Below, piece by piece: positions 41,626-55,722 of a DNA stretch of 64,000 nucleotides. A program made the position numbers and the translations under genes. Location: contig JAPYKE020000505.1 of NCBI GenBank assembly GCA_028554795.2, forward strand, positions 124,001 through 188,000, written 5' to 3'. A model generated the notes under the pieces. It had not been told where the DNA came from. It saw only the letters and a program-made list of their open reading frames with translations, and did not search any database. Within the stretch, counting starts at the first letter, position 1. Every line of letters begins with the position of its first letter. The DNA is from Sinohyriopsis cumingii (taxonomy: Eukaryota > Mollusca > Bivalvia > Unionida > Unionidae).

Positions 41626-44511
41626 ATTCATGGTACTTTATAACTACATCTCAAGTCATTTGATTCGTGGTACTTTATAACTACATCCCAAGTGAACTGA
41701 TTCGTGGTACTTTATAACTACATCTCAAGTCATTTGATTCATGGTACTTTAGGACTATATCCCAAGTGAACTGATTCGTGGTACTTTATAACTACATCTC
41801 AAGTCATTTGATTCATGGTACTTTAGGACTATATCCCAAGTGAACTCATTCGTGGTACTTTATAACTACATCTCAAGTCATTTGATTCGTGGTACTTTAT
41901 AATTACATCTCAAGTCATTTGATTCGTGGTACTTTATAACTACATCCCAAGTGAACTGATTCTTGGTACTTTATAACTACATCTCAAGTCATTTGATTCG
42001 TGGTACTTTATAACTACATCCCAAGTGAACTGATTCATGGTACTTTATAACTACATCTCAAGTCATTTGATTCATGGTACTTTAGGACTATATCCCAAGT
42101 GAACTGATTCGTGGTACTTTATAACTACATCTCAAGTCATTTGATTCATGGTACTTTAGGACTATATCCCAAGTGAACTGATTCGTGGTACTTTATAACT
42201 ACATCTCAAGTCATTTGATTCGTGGTACTTTATAACCACATCTCAAGTCATTTGATTCGTGGTACTTTATAACTACATCCCAAGTGAACTGATTCGTGGT
42301 ACTTTATAACTACATCTCAAGTCATTTGATTCGTGGTACTTTATAACTACATCCCAAGTGAACTGATTCGTGGTACTTTATAACTACATCTCAAGTCATT
42401 TGATTCATGGTACTTTAGGACTATATCCCAAGTGAACTGATTCGTGGTACTTTATAACTACATCTCAAGTCATTTGATTCATGGTACTTTACGACTATAT
42501 CCCATGTGAACTGATTCGTGGTACTTTATAACTACATCTCAAGTCATTTGATTCGTGGTACTTTATAACTACATCTCAAGTCATTTGATTCGTGGTACTT
42601 TATAACTACATCTCAAGTCATTTGATTCGTGGTACTTTATAACTACATCTCAAGTCATTTGATTCATGGTACTTTAGGACTACATCCCAAGTGAACTGAT
42701 TCGTGGTACTTTATAACTACATCTCAAGTCATTTGATTCATGGTACTTTATAACTACATCTCAAGTCATTTGATTCATGGTACTTTAGGACTATATCCCA
42801 AGTGAACTGATTCGTGGTACTTTATAACTACATCTCAAGTCATTTGATTCATGGTACTTTAGGACTATATCCCAAGTGAACTGATTCGTGGTACTTTATA
42901 ACTACATCTCAAGTCATTTGATTCGTGGTACTTTATAACTACATCTCAAGTCATTTGATTCGTGGTACTTTATAACTACATCTCAAGTCATTTGATTCAT
43001 GGTACTTTAGGACTATATCCCAAGTGAACTGATTCGTGGTACTTTATAACTACATCTCAAGTCATTTGATTCATGGTACTTTATAACTACATCTCAAGTC
43101 ATTTGATTCATGGTACTTTAGGACTATATCCCAAGTGAACTGATTCGTGGTACTTTATAACTACATCTCAAGTCATTTGATTCGTGGTACTTTATAACTA
43201 CATCTCAAGTCATTTGATTCATGGTACTTTAGGACTATATCCCAAGTGAACTGATTCGTGGTACTTTATAACTACATCTCAAGTCATTTGATTCATGGTA
43301 CTTTAGGACTATATCCCAAGTGAACTGATTCGTGGTACTTTATAACTACATCTCAAGTCATTTGATTCGTGGTACTTTATAACTACATCTCAAGTCATTT
43401 GATTCATGGTACTTTAGGACTATATCCCAAGTGAACTGATTCGTGGTACTTTATAACTACATCTCAAGTCATTTGATTCGTGGTACTTTATAACTACATC
43501 TCAAGTCATTTGATTCATGGTACTTTAGGACTATATCCCAAGTGAACTGATTCGTGGTACTTTATAACTACATCTCAAGTCATTTGATTCATCGTACTTT
43601 AGGACTATATCCCAAGTGAACTGATTCGTGGTACTTTATAACTACATCTCAAGTCATTTGATTCGTGGTACTTTATAACTACATCTCAAGTCATTTGATT
43701 CGTGGTACTTTATAACTACATCTCAAGTCATTTGATTCGTGGTACTTTATAACTCCATCTCAAGTCATTTGATTCATGGTACTTTAGGACAATATCCCAA
43801 GTGAACTGATTCGTGGTACTTTATAACTACATCTCAAGTCATTTGATTCGTGGTACTTTATAACTACATCTCAAGTCATTTGATTCATGGTACTTTAGGA
43901 CTATATCCCAAGTGAACTGATTCGTGGTACTTTATAACTACATCTCAAGTCATTTGATTCGTGGTACTTTATAACTACATCTCAAGTCATTTGATTCGTG
44001 GTACTTTATAACTACATCCCAAGTGAACTGATTCGTGGTACTTTATAACTACATCTCAAGTCATTTGACTCATGGTACTTTATAACTACATCTCAAGTCA
44101 TTTGATTCATGGTACTTTATAACTACATCTCAAGTCATTTGATTCGTGGTACTTTATAACTACATCCCAAGTGAACTGATTCGTGGTACTTTATAACTAC
44201 ATCTCAAGTCATTTGATTCATGGTACTTTAGGACTATATCCCAAATGAACTGATTCGTGGTACTTTATAACTACATCTCAAGTCATTTGATTCATGGTAC
44301 TTTAGGACTATATCCCAAGTGAACTGATTCGTGGTACTTTATAACTACATCTCAAGTCATTTGATTCGTGGTACTTTATAACTACATCTCAAGTCATTTG
44401 ATTCGTGGTACTTTATAACTACATCTCAAGTCATTTGATTCGTGGTACTTTATAACTACATCTCAAGTCATTTGATTCATGGTACTTTAGGACTATATCT
44501 CAAGTCATTTG
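41626..44511 (+). repeat. 94-monomer module, copy 2 in S6 (expanded at its end)
   Basis: GAACTC monomer ends at 41847, TAATTAC at 41885, TACGAC at 42477, ATCGTAC 43587, ACTCCATC 43735, GACAAT 43772, then the C-left/A-right monomer at 44475. From there the normal end is replaced by the locally expanded block. A private GACTCATGG start lies near 44069. Confidence 0.82.
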
Positions 44512-46324
44512 ATTCGTGGTACTTTATAACTACATCCCAAGTGAACTGATTCGTGGTACTTTATAACTACATCTCAAGTCATTTGATTCGTGGTACTTTA
44601 GGACTATATCCCAAGTGAACTGATTCGTGGTACTTTATAACTACATCTCAAGTCATTTGATTCGTGGTACTTTATAACTACATCCCAAGTGAACTGATTC
44701 GTGGTACTTTATAACTACATCTCAAGTCATTTGATTCGTGGTACTTTATAACTACATCCCAAGTGAAGTGATTCGTGGTACTTTATAACTACATCTCAAG
44801 TCATTTGATTCGTGGTACTTTATAACTACATCTCAAGTCATTTGATTCATGGTACTTTAGGACTATATCCCAAGTGAACTGATTCGTGGTACTTTATAAC
44901 TACATCTCAAGTCATTTGATTCGTGGTACTTTATAACTACATCTCAAGTCATTTGATTCATGGTACTTTAGGACTATATCTCAAGTCATTTGATTCGTGG
45001 TACTTTATAACTACATCCCAAGTGAACTGATTCGTGGTACTTTATAACTACATCTCAAGTCATTTGATTCGTGGTACTTTATAACTACATCCCAAGTGAA
45101 CTGATTCGTGGTACTTTATAACTACATCTCAAGTCATTTGATTCATGGTACTTTAGGACTATATCCCAAATGAACTGATTCGTGGTACTTTATAACTACA
45201 TCTCAAGTCATTTGATTCATGGTACTTTAGGACTATATCCCAAGTGAACTGATTCGTGGTACTTTATAACTACATCTCAAGTCATTTGATTCGTGGTACT
45301 TTATAACTACATCTCAAGTCATTTGATTCGTGGTACTTTATAACTACATCTCAAGTCATTTGATTCGTGGTACTTTATAACTACATCTCAAGTCATTTGA
45401 TTCGTGGTACTTTATAACTACATCTCAAGTCATTTGATTCATGGTACTTTAGGACTATATCCCAAGTGAACTGATTCGTGGTACTTTATAACTACATCCC
45501 AAGTGAACTGATTCGTGGTACTTTATAACTACATCTCAAGTCATTTGATTCGTGGTACTTTAGGACTATATCCCAAGTGAACTGATTCGTGGTACTTTAT
45601 AACTACATCTCAAGTCATTTGATTCGTGGTACTTTATAACTACATCCCAAGTGAACTGATTCGTGGTACTTTATAACTACATCTCAAGTCATTTGATTCG
45701 TGGTACTTTATAACTACATCCCAAGTGAACTGATTCGTGGTACTTTATAACTACATCTCAAGTCATTTGATTCATGGTACTTTAGGACTATATCCCAAAT
45801 GAACTGATTCGTGGTACTTTATAACTACATCTCAAGTCATTTGATTCATGGTACTTTAGGACTATATCCCAAGTGAACTGATTCGTGGTACTTTATAACT
45901 ACATCTCAAGTCATTTGATTCGTGGTACTTTATAACTACATCTCAAGTCATTTGATTCGTGGTACTTTATAACTACATCTCAAGTCATTTGATTCGTGGT
46001 ACTTTATAACTACATCTCAAGTCATTTGATTCATGGTACTTTAGGACTATATCTCAAGTCATTTGATTCGTGGTACTTTATAACTACATCCCAAGTGAAC
46101 TGATTCGTGGTACTTTATAACTACATCTCAAGTCATTTGATTCGTGGTACTTTAGGACTATATCCCAAGTGAACTGATTCGTGGTACTTTATAACTACAT
46201 CTCAAGTCATTTGATTCGTGGTACTTTATAACTACATCTCAAGTCATTTGATTCGTGGTACTTTATAACTACATCTCAAGTCATTTGATTCGTGGTACTT
46301 TATAACTACATCCCAAGTGAAGTG
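44216..46324 (+). repeat. Local expansion block in S6
   Basis: AAATGAACTG monomers start at 44216, 45141 and 45770 (25 and 17 apart). C-left/A-right recombinants are at 44475, 44956 and 46029, and GAAGTG copies end at 44770 and 46324, 42 monomers apart. The second half repeats the S1 block. The first part differs from S1 in holding an additional GAAGTG and recombinant monomer, so one of the two has gained or lost pieces. Confidence 0.82.
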
Positions 46325-48803
46325 ATTCGTGGTACTTTATAACTACATCTCAAGTCATTTGATTCGTGGTACTTTATAACTACATCTCAAGTCATTTGAT
46401 TCATGGTACTTTAGGACTATATCCCAAGTGAACTGATTCGTGGTACTTTATAACTACATCTCAAGTCATTTGATTCGTGGTACTTTATAACTACATCTCA
46501 AGTCATTTGATTCATGGTACTTTAGGACTATATCCCAAGTGAACTGATTCGTGGTACTTTATAACTACATCTCAAGTCATTTGATTCGTGGTACTTTATA
46601 ACTACATCTCAAGTCATTTGATTCGTGGTACTTTATAACTACATCTCAAGTCATTTGATTCATGGTACTTTAGGACTATATCCCAAGTGAACTGATTCGT
46701 GGTACTTTATAACTACATCTCAAGTCATTTGATTCGTGGTACTTTATAACTACATCCCAAGTGAACTGATTCGTGGTACTTTATAACTACATCTCAAGTC
46801 ATTTGATTCGTGGTACTTTATAACTACATCCCAAGTGAACTGATTCGTGGTACTTTATAACTACATCTCAAGTCATTTGATTCAAGGTACTTTAGGACTA
46901 TATCCCAAGTGAACTGATTCGTGGTACTTTATAACTACATCTCAAGTCATTTGATTCGTGGTACTTTATAACTACATCTCAAGTCATTTGATTCGTGGTA
47001 CTTTATAACTACATCCCAAGTGAACTGATTCGTGGTACTTTATAACTACATCTCAAGTCATTTGATTCATGGTACTTTAGGACTATATCCCAAGTGAACT
47101 GATTCGTGGTACTTTATAACTACATCTCAAGTCATTTGATTCCAGGTACTTTATAACTACATCTCAAGTCATTTGATTCGTGGTACTTTATAACTACATC
47201 TCAAGTCATTTGATTCGTGGTACTTTATAACTACATCCCAAGTGAACTGATTCGTGGTACTTTATAACTACATCTCAAGTCATTTGATTCGTCGTACTTT
47301 ATAACTACATCTCAAGTCATTTGATTCATGGTACTTTATAACTACATCTCAAGTCATTTGATTCGTGGTACTTTATAACTACATCTCAAGTCATTTGATT
47401 CGTGGTACTTTATAACTACATCTCAAGTCATTTGATTCGTGGTACTTTATAACTACATCTCAAGTCATTTGATTCGTGGTACTTTATAACTACATCCCAA
47501 GTGAACTGATTCGTGGTACTTTATAACTACATCTCAAGTCATTTGATTCGTGGTACTTTATAACTACATCTCAAGTCATTTGATTCATGGTACTTTAGGA
47601 CTATATCCCAAGTGAACTGATTCGTGGTACTTTATAACTACATCTCAAGTCATTTGATTCGTGGTACTTTATAACTACATCTCAAGTCATTTGATTCATG
47701 GTACTTTAGGACTATATCCCAAGTGAACTGATTCGTGGTACTTTATAACTACATCTCAAGTCATTTGATTCGTGGTACTTTATAACTACATCTCAAGTCA
47801 TTTGATTCGTGGTACTTTATAACTACATCTCAAGTCATTTGATTCATGGTACTTTAGGACTATATCCCAAGTGAACTGATTCGTGGTACTTTATAACTAC
47901 ATCTCAAGTCATTTGATTCGTGGTACTTTATAACTACATCTCAAGTCATTTGATTCGTGGTACTTTATAACTACATCTCAAGTCATTTGATTCATGGTAC
48001 TTTAGGACTATGTCCCAAGTGAACTGATTCGTGGTACTTTATAACTACATCTCAAGTCATTTGATTCGTGGTACTTTATAACTACATCTCAAGTCATTTG
48101 ATTCGTGGTACTTTATAAATACATCTCAAGTCATTTGATTCGTGGGACTTTATAACTACATCTCAAGTCATTTGATTCGTGGTACTTTATAACTACATCT
48201 CAAGTCATTTGATTCATGGTACTTTATAACTACATCTCAAGTCATTTGATTCGTGGTACTTTATAACTACATCTCAAGTCATTTGATTCGTGGTACTTTA
48301 TAACTACATCTCAAGTCATTTGATTCGTGGTACTTTATAACTACATCTCAAGTCATTTGATTCGTGGTACTTTATAACTACATCCCAAGTGAACTGATTC
48401 GTGGTACTTTATAACTACATCTCAAGTCATTTGATTCGTGGTACTTTATAATTACATCTCAAGTCATTTGATTCATGGTACTTTAGGACTATATCCCAAG
48501 TGAACTGATTCGTGGTACTTTATAACTACATCTCAAGTCATTTGATTCATGGTACTTTATAACTACATCTCAAGTCATTTGATTCGTGGTACTTTATAAC
48601 TACATCCCAAGTGAACTGATTCGTGGTACTTTATAACTACATCCCAAGTGAACTGATTCGTGGTACTTTATAACTACATCTCAAGTCATTTGATTCGTGG
48701 TACTTTATAACTACATCTCAAGTCATTTGATTCGTGGTACTTTATAACTACATCTCAAGTCATTTGATTCGTGGTACTTTATAACTACATCTCAAGTCAT
48801 TTG

Positions 48804-51800
48804 ATTCATGGTACTTTATAACTACATCTCAAGTCATTTGATTCGTGGTACTTTATAACTACATCCCAAGTGAACTGATTCGTGGTACTTTATAACTACA
48901 TCTCAAGTCATTTGATTCATGGTACTTTAGGACTATATCCCAAGTGAACTGATTCGTGGTACTTTATAACTACATCTCAAGTCATTTGATTCATGGTACT
49001 TTAGGACTATATCCCAAGTGAACTCATTCGTGGTACTTTATAACTACATCTCAAGTCATTTGATTCGTGGTACTTTATAACTACATCTCAAGTCATTTGA
49101 TTCGTGGTACTTTATAACTACATCCCAAGTGAACTGATTCGTGGTACTTTATAACTACATCTCAAGTCATTTGATTCGTGGTACTTTATAACTACATCCC
49201 AAGTGAACTGATTCATGGTACTTTATAACTACATCTCAAGTCATTTGATTCATGGTACTTTAGGACTATATCCCAAGTGAACTGATTCGTGGTACTTTAT
49301 AACTACATCTCAAGTCATTTGATTCATGGTACTTTAGGACTATATCCCAAGTGAACTGATTCGTGGTACTTTATAACTACATCTCAAGTCATTTGATTCG
49401 TGGTACTTTATAACCACATCTCAAGTCATTTGATTCGTGGTACTTTATAACTACATCCCAAGTGAACTGATTCGTGGTACTTTATAACTACATCTCAAGT
49501 CATTTGATTCGTGGTACTTTATAACTACATCCCAAGTGAACTGATTCGTGGTACTTTATAACTACATCTCAAGTCATTTGATTCATGGTACTTTAGGACT
49601 ATATCCCAAGTGAACTGATTCGTGGTACTTTATAACTACATCTAAAGTCATTTGATTCATGGTACTTTAGGACTATATCCCATGTGAACTGATTCGTGGT
49701 ACTTTATAACTACATCTCAAGTCATTTGATTCGTGGTACTTTATAACTACATCTCAAGTCATTTGATTCGTGGTACTTTATAACTACATCTCAAGTCATT
49801 TGATTCGTGGTACTTTATAACTACATCTCAAGTCATTTGATTCATGGTACTTTAGGACTACATCCCAAGTGAACTGATTCGTGGTACTTTATAACTACAT
49901 CTCAAGTCATTTGATTCATGGTACTTTATAACTACATCTCAAGTCATTTGATTCATGGTACTTTAGGACTATATCCCAAGTGAACTGATTCGTGGTACTT
50001 TATAACTACATCTCAAGTCATTTGATTCATGGTACTTTAGGACTATATCCCAAGTGAACTGATTCGTGGTACTTTATAACTACATCTCAAGTCATTTGAT
50101 TCGTGGTACTTTATAACTACATCTCAAGTCATTTGATTCGTGGTACTTTATAACTACATCTCAAGTCATTTGATTCATGGTACTTTAGGACTATATCCCA
50201 AGTGAACTGATTCGTGGTACTTTATAACTACATCTCAAGTCATTTGATTCATGGTACTTTATAACTACATCTCAAGTCATTTGATTCATGGTACTTTAGG
50301 ACTATATCCCAAGTGAACTGATTCGTGGTACTTTATAACTACATCTCAAGTCATTTGATTCGTGGTACTTTATAACTACATCTCAAGTCATTTGATTCAT
50401 GGTACTTTAGGACTATATCCCAAGTGAACTGATTCGTGGTACTTTATAACTACATCTCAAGTCATTTGATTCATGGTACTTTAGGACTATATCCCAAGTG
50501 AACAGATTCGTGGTACTTTATAACAACATCTCAAGTCATTTGATTCGTGGTACTTTATAACTACATCTCAAGTCATTTGATTCATGGTACTTTAGGACTA
50601 TATCCCAAGTGAACTGATTCGTGGTACTTTATAACTACATCTCAAGTCATTTGATTCGTGGTACTTTATAACTACATCTCAAGTCATTTGATTCATGGTA
50701 CTTTAGGACTATATCCCAAGTGAACTGATTCGTGGTACTTTATAACTACATCTCAAGTCATTTGATTCATCGTACTTTAGGACTATATCCCAAGTGAACT
50801 GATTCGTGGTACTTTATAACTACATCTCAAGTCATTTGATTCGTGGTACTTTATAACTACATCTCAAGTCATTTGATTCGTGGTACTTTATAACTACATC
50901 TCAAGTCATTTGATTCGTGGTACTTTATAACTACATCTCAAGTCATTTGATTCATGGTACTTTAGGACAATATCCCAAGTGAACTGATTCGTGGTACTTT
51001 ATAACTACATCTCAAGTCATTTGATTCGTGGTACTTTATAACTACATCTCAAGTCATTTGATTCATGGTACTTTAGGACTATATCCCAAGTGAACTGATT
51101 CGTGGTACTTTATAACTACATCTCAAGTCATTTGATTCGTGGTACTTTATAACTACATCTCAAGTCATTTGATTCGTGGTACTTTATAACTACATCCCAA
51201 GTGAACTGATTCGTGGTACTTTATAACTACATCTCAAGTCATTTGATTCATGGTACTTTATAACTACATCTCAAGTCATTTGATTCATGGTACTTTATAA
51301 CTACATCTCAAGTCATTTGATTCGTGGTACTTTATAACTACATCCCAAGTGAACTGATTCGTGGTACTTTATAACTACATCTCAAGTCATTTGATTCATG
51401 GTACTTTAGGACTATATCCCAAGTGAACTGATTCGTGGTACTTTATAACTACATCTCAAGTCATTTGATTCATGGTACTTTAGGACTATATCCCAAGTGA
51501 ACTGATTCGTGGTACTTTATAACTACATCTCAAGTCATTTGATTCGTGGTACTTTATAACTACATCTCAAGTCATTTGATTCGTGGTACTTTATAACTAC
51601 ATCTCAAGTCATTTGATTCATGGTACTTTATAACTACATCTCAAGTCATTTGATTCATGGTACTTTAGGACTATATCTCAAGTCATTTGATTCGTGGTAC
51701 TTTATAACTACATCCCAAGTGAACTGATTCGTGGTACTTTATAACTACATCTCAAGTCATTTGATTCGTGGTACTTTAGGACTATATCCCAAGTGAACTG

Positions 51801-52281
51801 ATTCGTGGTACTTTATAACTACATCTCAAGTCATTTGATTCGTGGTACTTTATAACTACATCCCAAGTGAACTGATTCGTGGTACTTTATAACTACATCT
51901 CAAGTCATTTGATTCGTGGTACTTTATAACTACATCCCAAGTGAAGTGATTCGTGGTACTTTATAACTACATCTCAAGTCATTTGATTCGTGGTACTTTA
52001 TAACTACATCTCAAGTCATTTGATTCATGGTACTTTAGGACTATATCCCAAGTGAACTGATTCGTGGTACTTTATAACTACATCTCAAGTCATTTGATTC
52101 GTGGTACTTTATAACTACATCTCAAGTCATTTGATTCGTGGTACTTTATAACTACATCTCAAGTCATTTGATTCATGGTACTTTAGGACTATATCCCAAG
52201 TGAACTGATTCGTGGTACTTTATAACTACATCTCAAGTCATTTGATTCGTGGTACTTTATAGCTACATCTCAAGTCATTTG
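48804..52281 (+). repeat. 94-monomer module, copy 1 in S7
   Basis: Opens with D at 48804; GAACTC monomer ends at 49025, ACAACATC 50506, ATCGTAC 50765, GACAAT 50950; the final monomer is TATAGCTAC at 52245. All markers match S2 copy 1 at +1,135 monomers, except that the TTCGTTG variant of S2 copy 1 is absent at the matching place (51209). Confidence 0.85.
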
Positions 52282-55200
52282 ATTCATGGTACTTTATAAC
52301 TACATCTCAAGTCATTTGATTCGTGGTACTTTATAACTACATCCCAAGTGAACTGATTCGTGGTACTTTATAACTACATCTCAAGTCATTTGATTCATGG
52401 TACTTTAGGACTATATCCCAAGTGAACTGATTCGTGGTACTTTATAACTACATCTCAAGTCATTTGATTCATGGTACTTTAGGACTATATCCCAAGTGAA
52501 CTCATTCGTGGTACTTTATAACTACATCTCAAGTCATTTGATTCGTGGTACTTTATAATTACATCTCAAGTCATTTGATTCGTGGTACTTTATAACTACA
52601 TCCCAAGTGAACTGATTCGTGGTACTTTATAACTACATCTCAAGTCATTTGATTCGTGGTACTTTATAACTACATCCCAAGTGAACTGATTCATGGTACT
52701 TTATAACTACATCTCAAGTCATTTGATTCATGGTACTTTAGGACTATATCCCAAGTGAACTGATTCGTGGTACTTTATAACTACATCTCAAGTCATTTGA
52801 TTCATGGTACTTTAGGACTATATCCCAAGTGAACTGATTCGTGGTACTTTATAACTACATCTCAAGTCATTTGATTCGTGGTACTTTATAACCACATCTC
52901 AAGTCATTTGATTCGTGGTACTTTATAACTACATCCCAAGTGAACTGATTCGTGGTACTTTATAACTACATCTCAAGTCATTTGATTCGTGGTACTTTAT
53001 AACTACATCCCAAGTGAACTGATTCGTGGTACTTTATAACTACATCTCAAGTCATTTGATTCATGGTACTTTAGGACTATATCCCAAGTGAACTGATTCG
53101 TGGTACTTTATAACTACATCTCAAGTCATTTGATTCATGGTACTTTACGACTATATCCCATGTGAACTGATTCGTGGTACTTTATAACTACATCTCAAGT
53201 CATTTGATTCGTGGTACTTTATAACTACATCTCAAGTCATTTGATTCGTGGTACTTTATAACTACATCTCAAGTCATTTGATTCGTGGTACTTTATAACT
53301 ACATCTCAAGTCATTTGATTCATGGTACTTTAGGACTACATCCCAAGTGAACTGATTCGTGGTACTTTATAACTACATCTCAAGTCATTTGATTCATGGT
53401 ACTTTATAACTACATCTCAAGTCATTTGATTCATGGTACTTTAGGACTATATCCCAAGTGAACTGATTCGTGGTACTTTATAACTACATCTCAAGTCATT
53501 TGATTCATGGTACTTTAGGACTATATCCCAAGTGAACTGATTCGTGGTACTTTATAACTACATCTCAAGTCATTTGATTCGTGGTACTTTATAACTACAT
53601 CTCAAGTCATTTGATTCGTGGTACTTTATAACTACATCTCAAGTCATTTGATTCATGGTACTTTAGGACTATATCCCAAGTGAACTGATTCGTGGTACTT
53701 TATAACTACATCTCAAGTCATTTGATTCATGGTACTTTATAACTACATCTCAAGTCATTTGATTCATGGTACTTTAGGACTATATCCCAAGTGAACTGAT
53801 TCGTGGTACTTTATAACTACATCTCAAGTCATTTGATTCGTGGTACTTTATAACTACATCTCAAGTCATTTGATTCATGGTACTTTAGGACTATATCCCA
53901 AGTGAACTGATTCGTGGTACTTTATAACTACATCTCAAGTCATTTGATTCATGGTACTTTAGGACTATATCCCAAGTGAACTGATTCGTGGTACTTTATA
54001 ACTACATCTCAAGTCATTTGATTCGTGGTACTTTATAACTACATCTCAAGTCATTTGATTCATGGTACTTTAGGACTATATCCCAAGTGAACTGATTCGT
54101 GGTACTTTATAACTACATCTCAAGTCATTTGATTCGTGGTACTTTATAACTACATCTCAAGTCATTTGATTCATGGTACTTTAGGACTATATCCCAAGTG
54201 AACTGATTCGTGGTACTTTATAACTACATCTCAAGTCATTTGATTCATCGTACTTTAGGACTATATCCCAAGTGAACTGATTCGTGGTACTTTATAACTA
54301 CATCTCAAGTCATTTGATTCGTGGTACTTTATAACTACATCTCAAGTCATTTGATTCGTGGTACTTTATAACTACATCTCAAGTCATTTGATTCGTGGTA
54401 CTTTATAACTCCATCTCAAGTCATTTGATTCATGGTACTTTAGGACAATATCCCAAGTGAACTGATTCGTGGTACTTTATAACTACATCTCAAGTCATTT
54501 GATTCGTGGTACTTTATAACTACATCTCAAGTCATTTGATTCATGGTACTTTAGGACTATATCCCAAGTGAACTGATTCGTGGTACTTTATAACTACATC
54601 TCAAGTCATTTGATTCGTGGTACTTTATAACTACATCTCAAGTCATTTGATTCGTGGTACTTTATAACTACATCCCAAGTGAACTGATTCGTTGTACTTT
54701 ATAACTACATCTCAAGTCATTTGATTCATGGTACTTTATAACTACATCTCAAGTCATTTGATTCATGGTACTTTATAACTACATCTCAAGTCATTTGATT
54801 CGTGGTACTTTATAACTACATCCCAAGTGAACTGATTCGTGGTACTTTATAACTACATCTCAAGTCATTTGATTCATGGTACTTTAGGACTATATCCCAA
54901 ATGAACTGATTCGTGGTACTTTATAACTACATCTCAAGTCATTTGATTCATGGTACTTTAGGACTATATCCCAAGTGAACTGATTCGTGGAACTTTATAA
55001 CTACATCTCAAGTCATTTGATTCGTGGTACTTTATAACTACATCTCAAGTCATTTGATTCGTGGTACTTTATAACTACATCTCAAGTCATTTGATTCGTG
55101 GTACTTTATAACTACATCTCAAGTCATTTGATTCATGGTACTTTAGGACTATATCTCAAGTCATTTGATTCGTCCTACTTTATAACTACATCCCAAGTGA

Positions 55201-55722
55201 ACTGATTCGTGGTACTTTATAACTACATCTCAAGTCATTTGATTCGTGGTACTTTAGGACTATATCCCAAGTGAACTGATTCGTGGTACTTTATAACTAC
55301 ATCTCAAGTCATTTGATTCGTGGTACTTTATAACTACATCCCAAGTGAACTGATTCGTGGTACTTTATAACTACATCTCAAGTCATTTGATTCGTGGTAC
55401 TTTATAACTACATCCCAAGTGAAGTGATTCGTGGTACTTTATAACTACATCTCAAGTCATTTGATTCGTGGTACTTTATAACTACATCTCAAGTCATTTG
55501 ATTCATGGTACTTTAGGACTATATCCCAAGTGAACTGATTCGTGGTACTTTATAACTACATCTCAAGTCATTTGATTCGTGGTACTTTATAACTACATCT
55601 CAAGTCATTTGATTCGTGGTACTTTATAACTACATCTCAAGTCATTTGATTCATGGTACTTTAGGACTATATCCCAAGTGAACTGATTCGTGGTACTTTA
55701 TAACTACATCTCAAGTCATTTG
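52282..55722 (+). repeat. 94-monomer module, copy 2 in S7
   Basis: GAACTC monomer ends at 52503, TAATTAC 52541, TACGAC 53133, ATCGTAC 54243, ACTCCATC 54391, GACAAT 54428, TTCGTCC 55168. It carries TTCGTTG at 54687, seven monomers after GACAAT, the same relative place as the TTCGTTG in S2 copy 1 (9214). A private GTGGAAC lies near 54990. Confidence 0.85.

Larger units (their letters stand above)
37445..48100 (+). repeat. HOR segment S6: enlarged 288-monomer X unit
   Basis: 10,656 bp. Leader at 37445, GAACTC monomers ending at 38369 and 41847, ATCGTAC at 40109 and 43587, GACAAT at 40294 and 43772. The distance from the second GACAAT to the next leader is 117 monomers against 72 in S2 and S7. 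The excess is a local expansion at about 44216-46324. Unlike S2, S4 and S7 it lacks TTCGTCC, the ACAACATC monomer of module 1 and the TATAGCTAC junction monomer, so it belongs to a different X subfamily together with S1. Confidence 0.85.
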
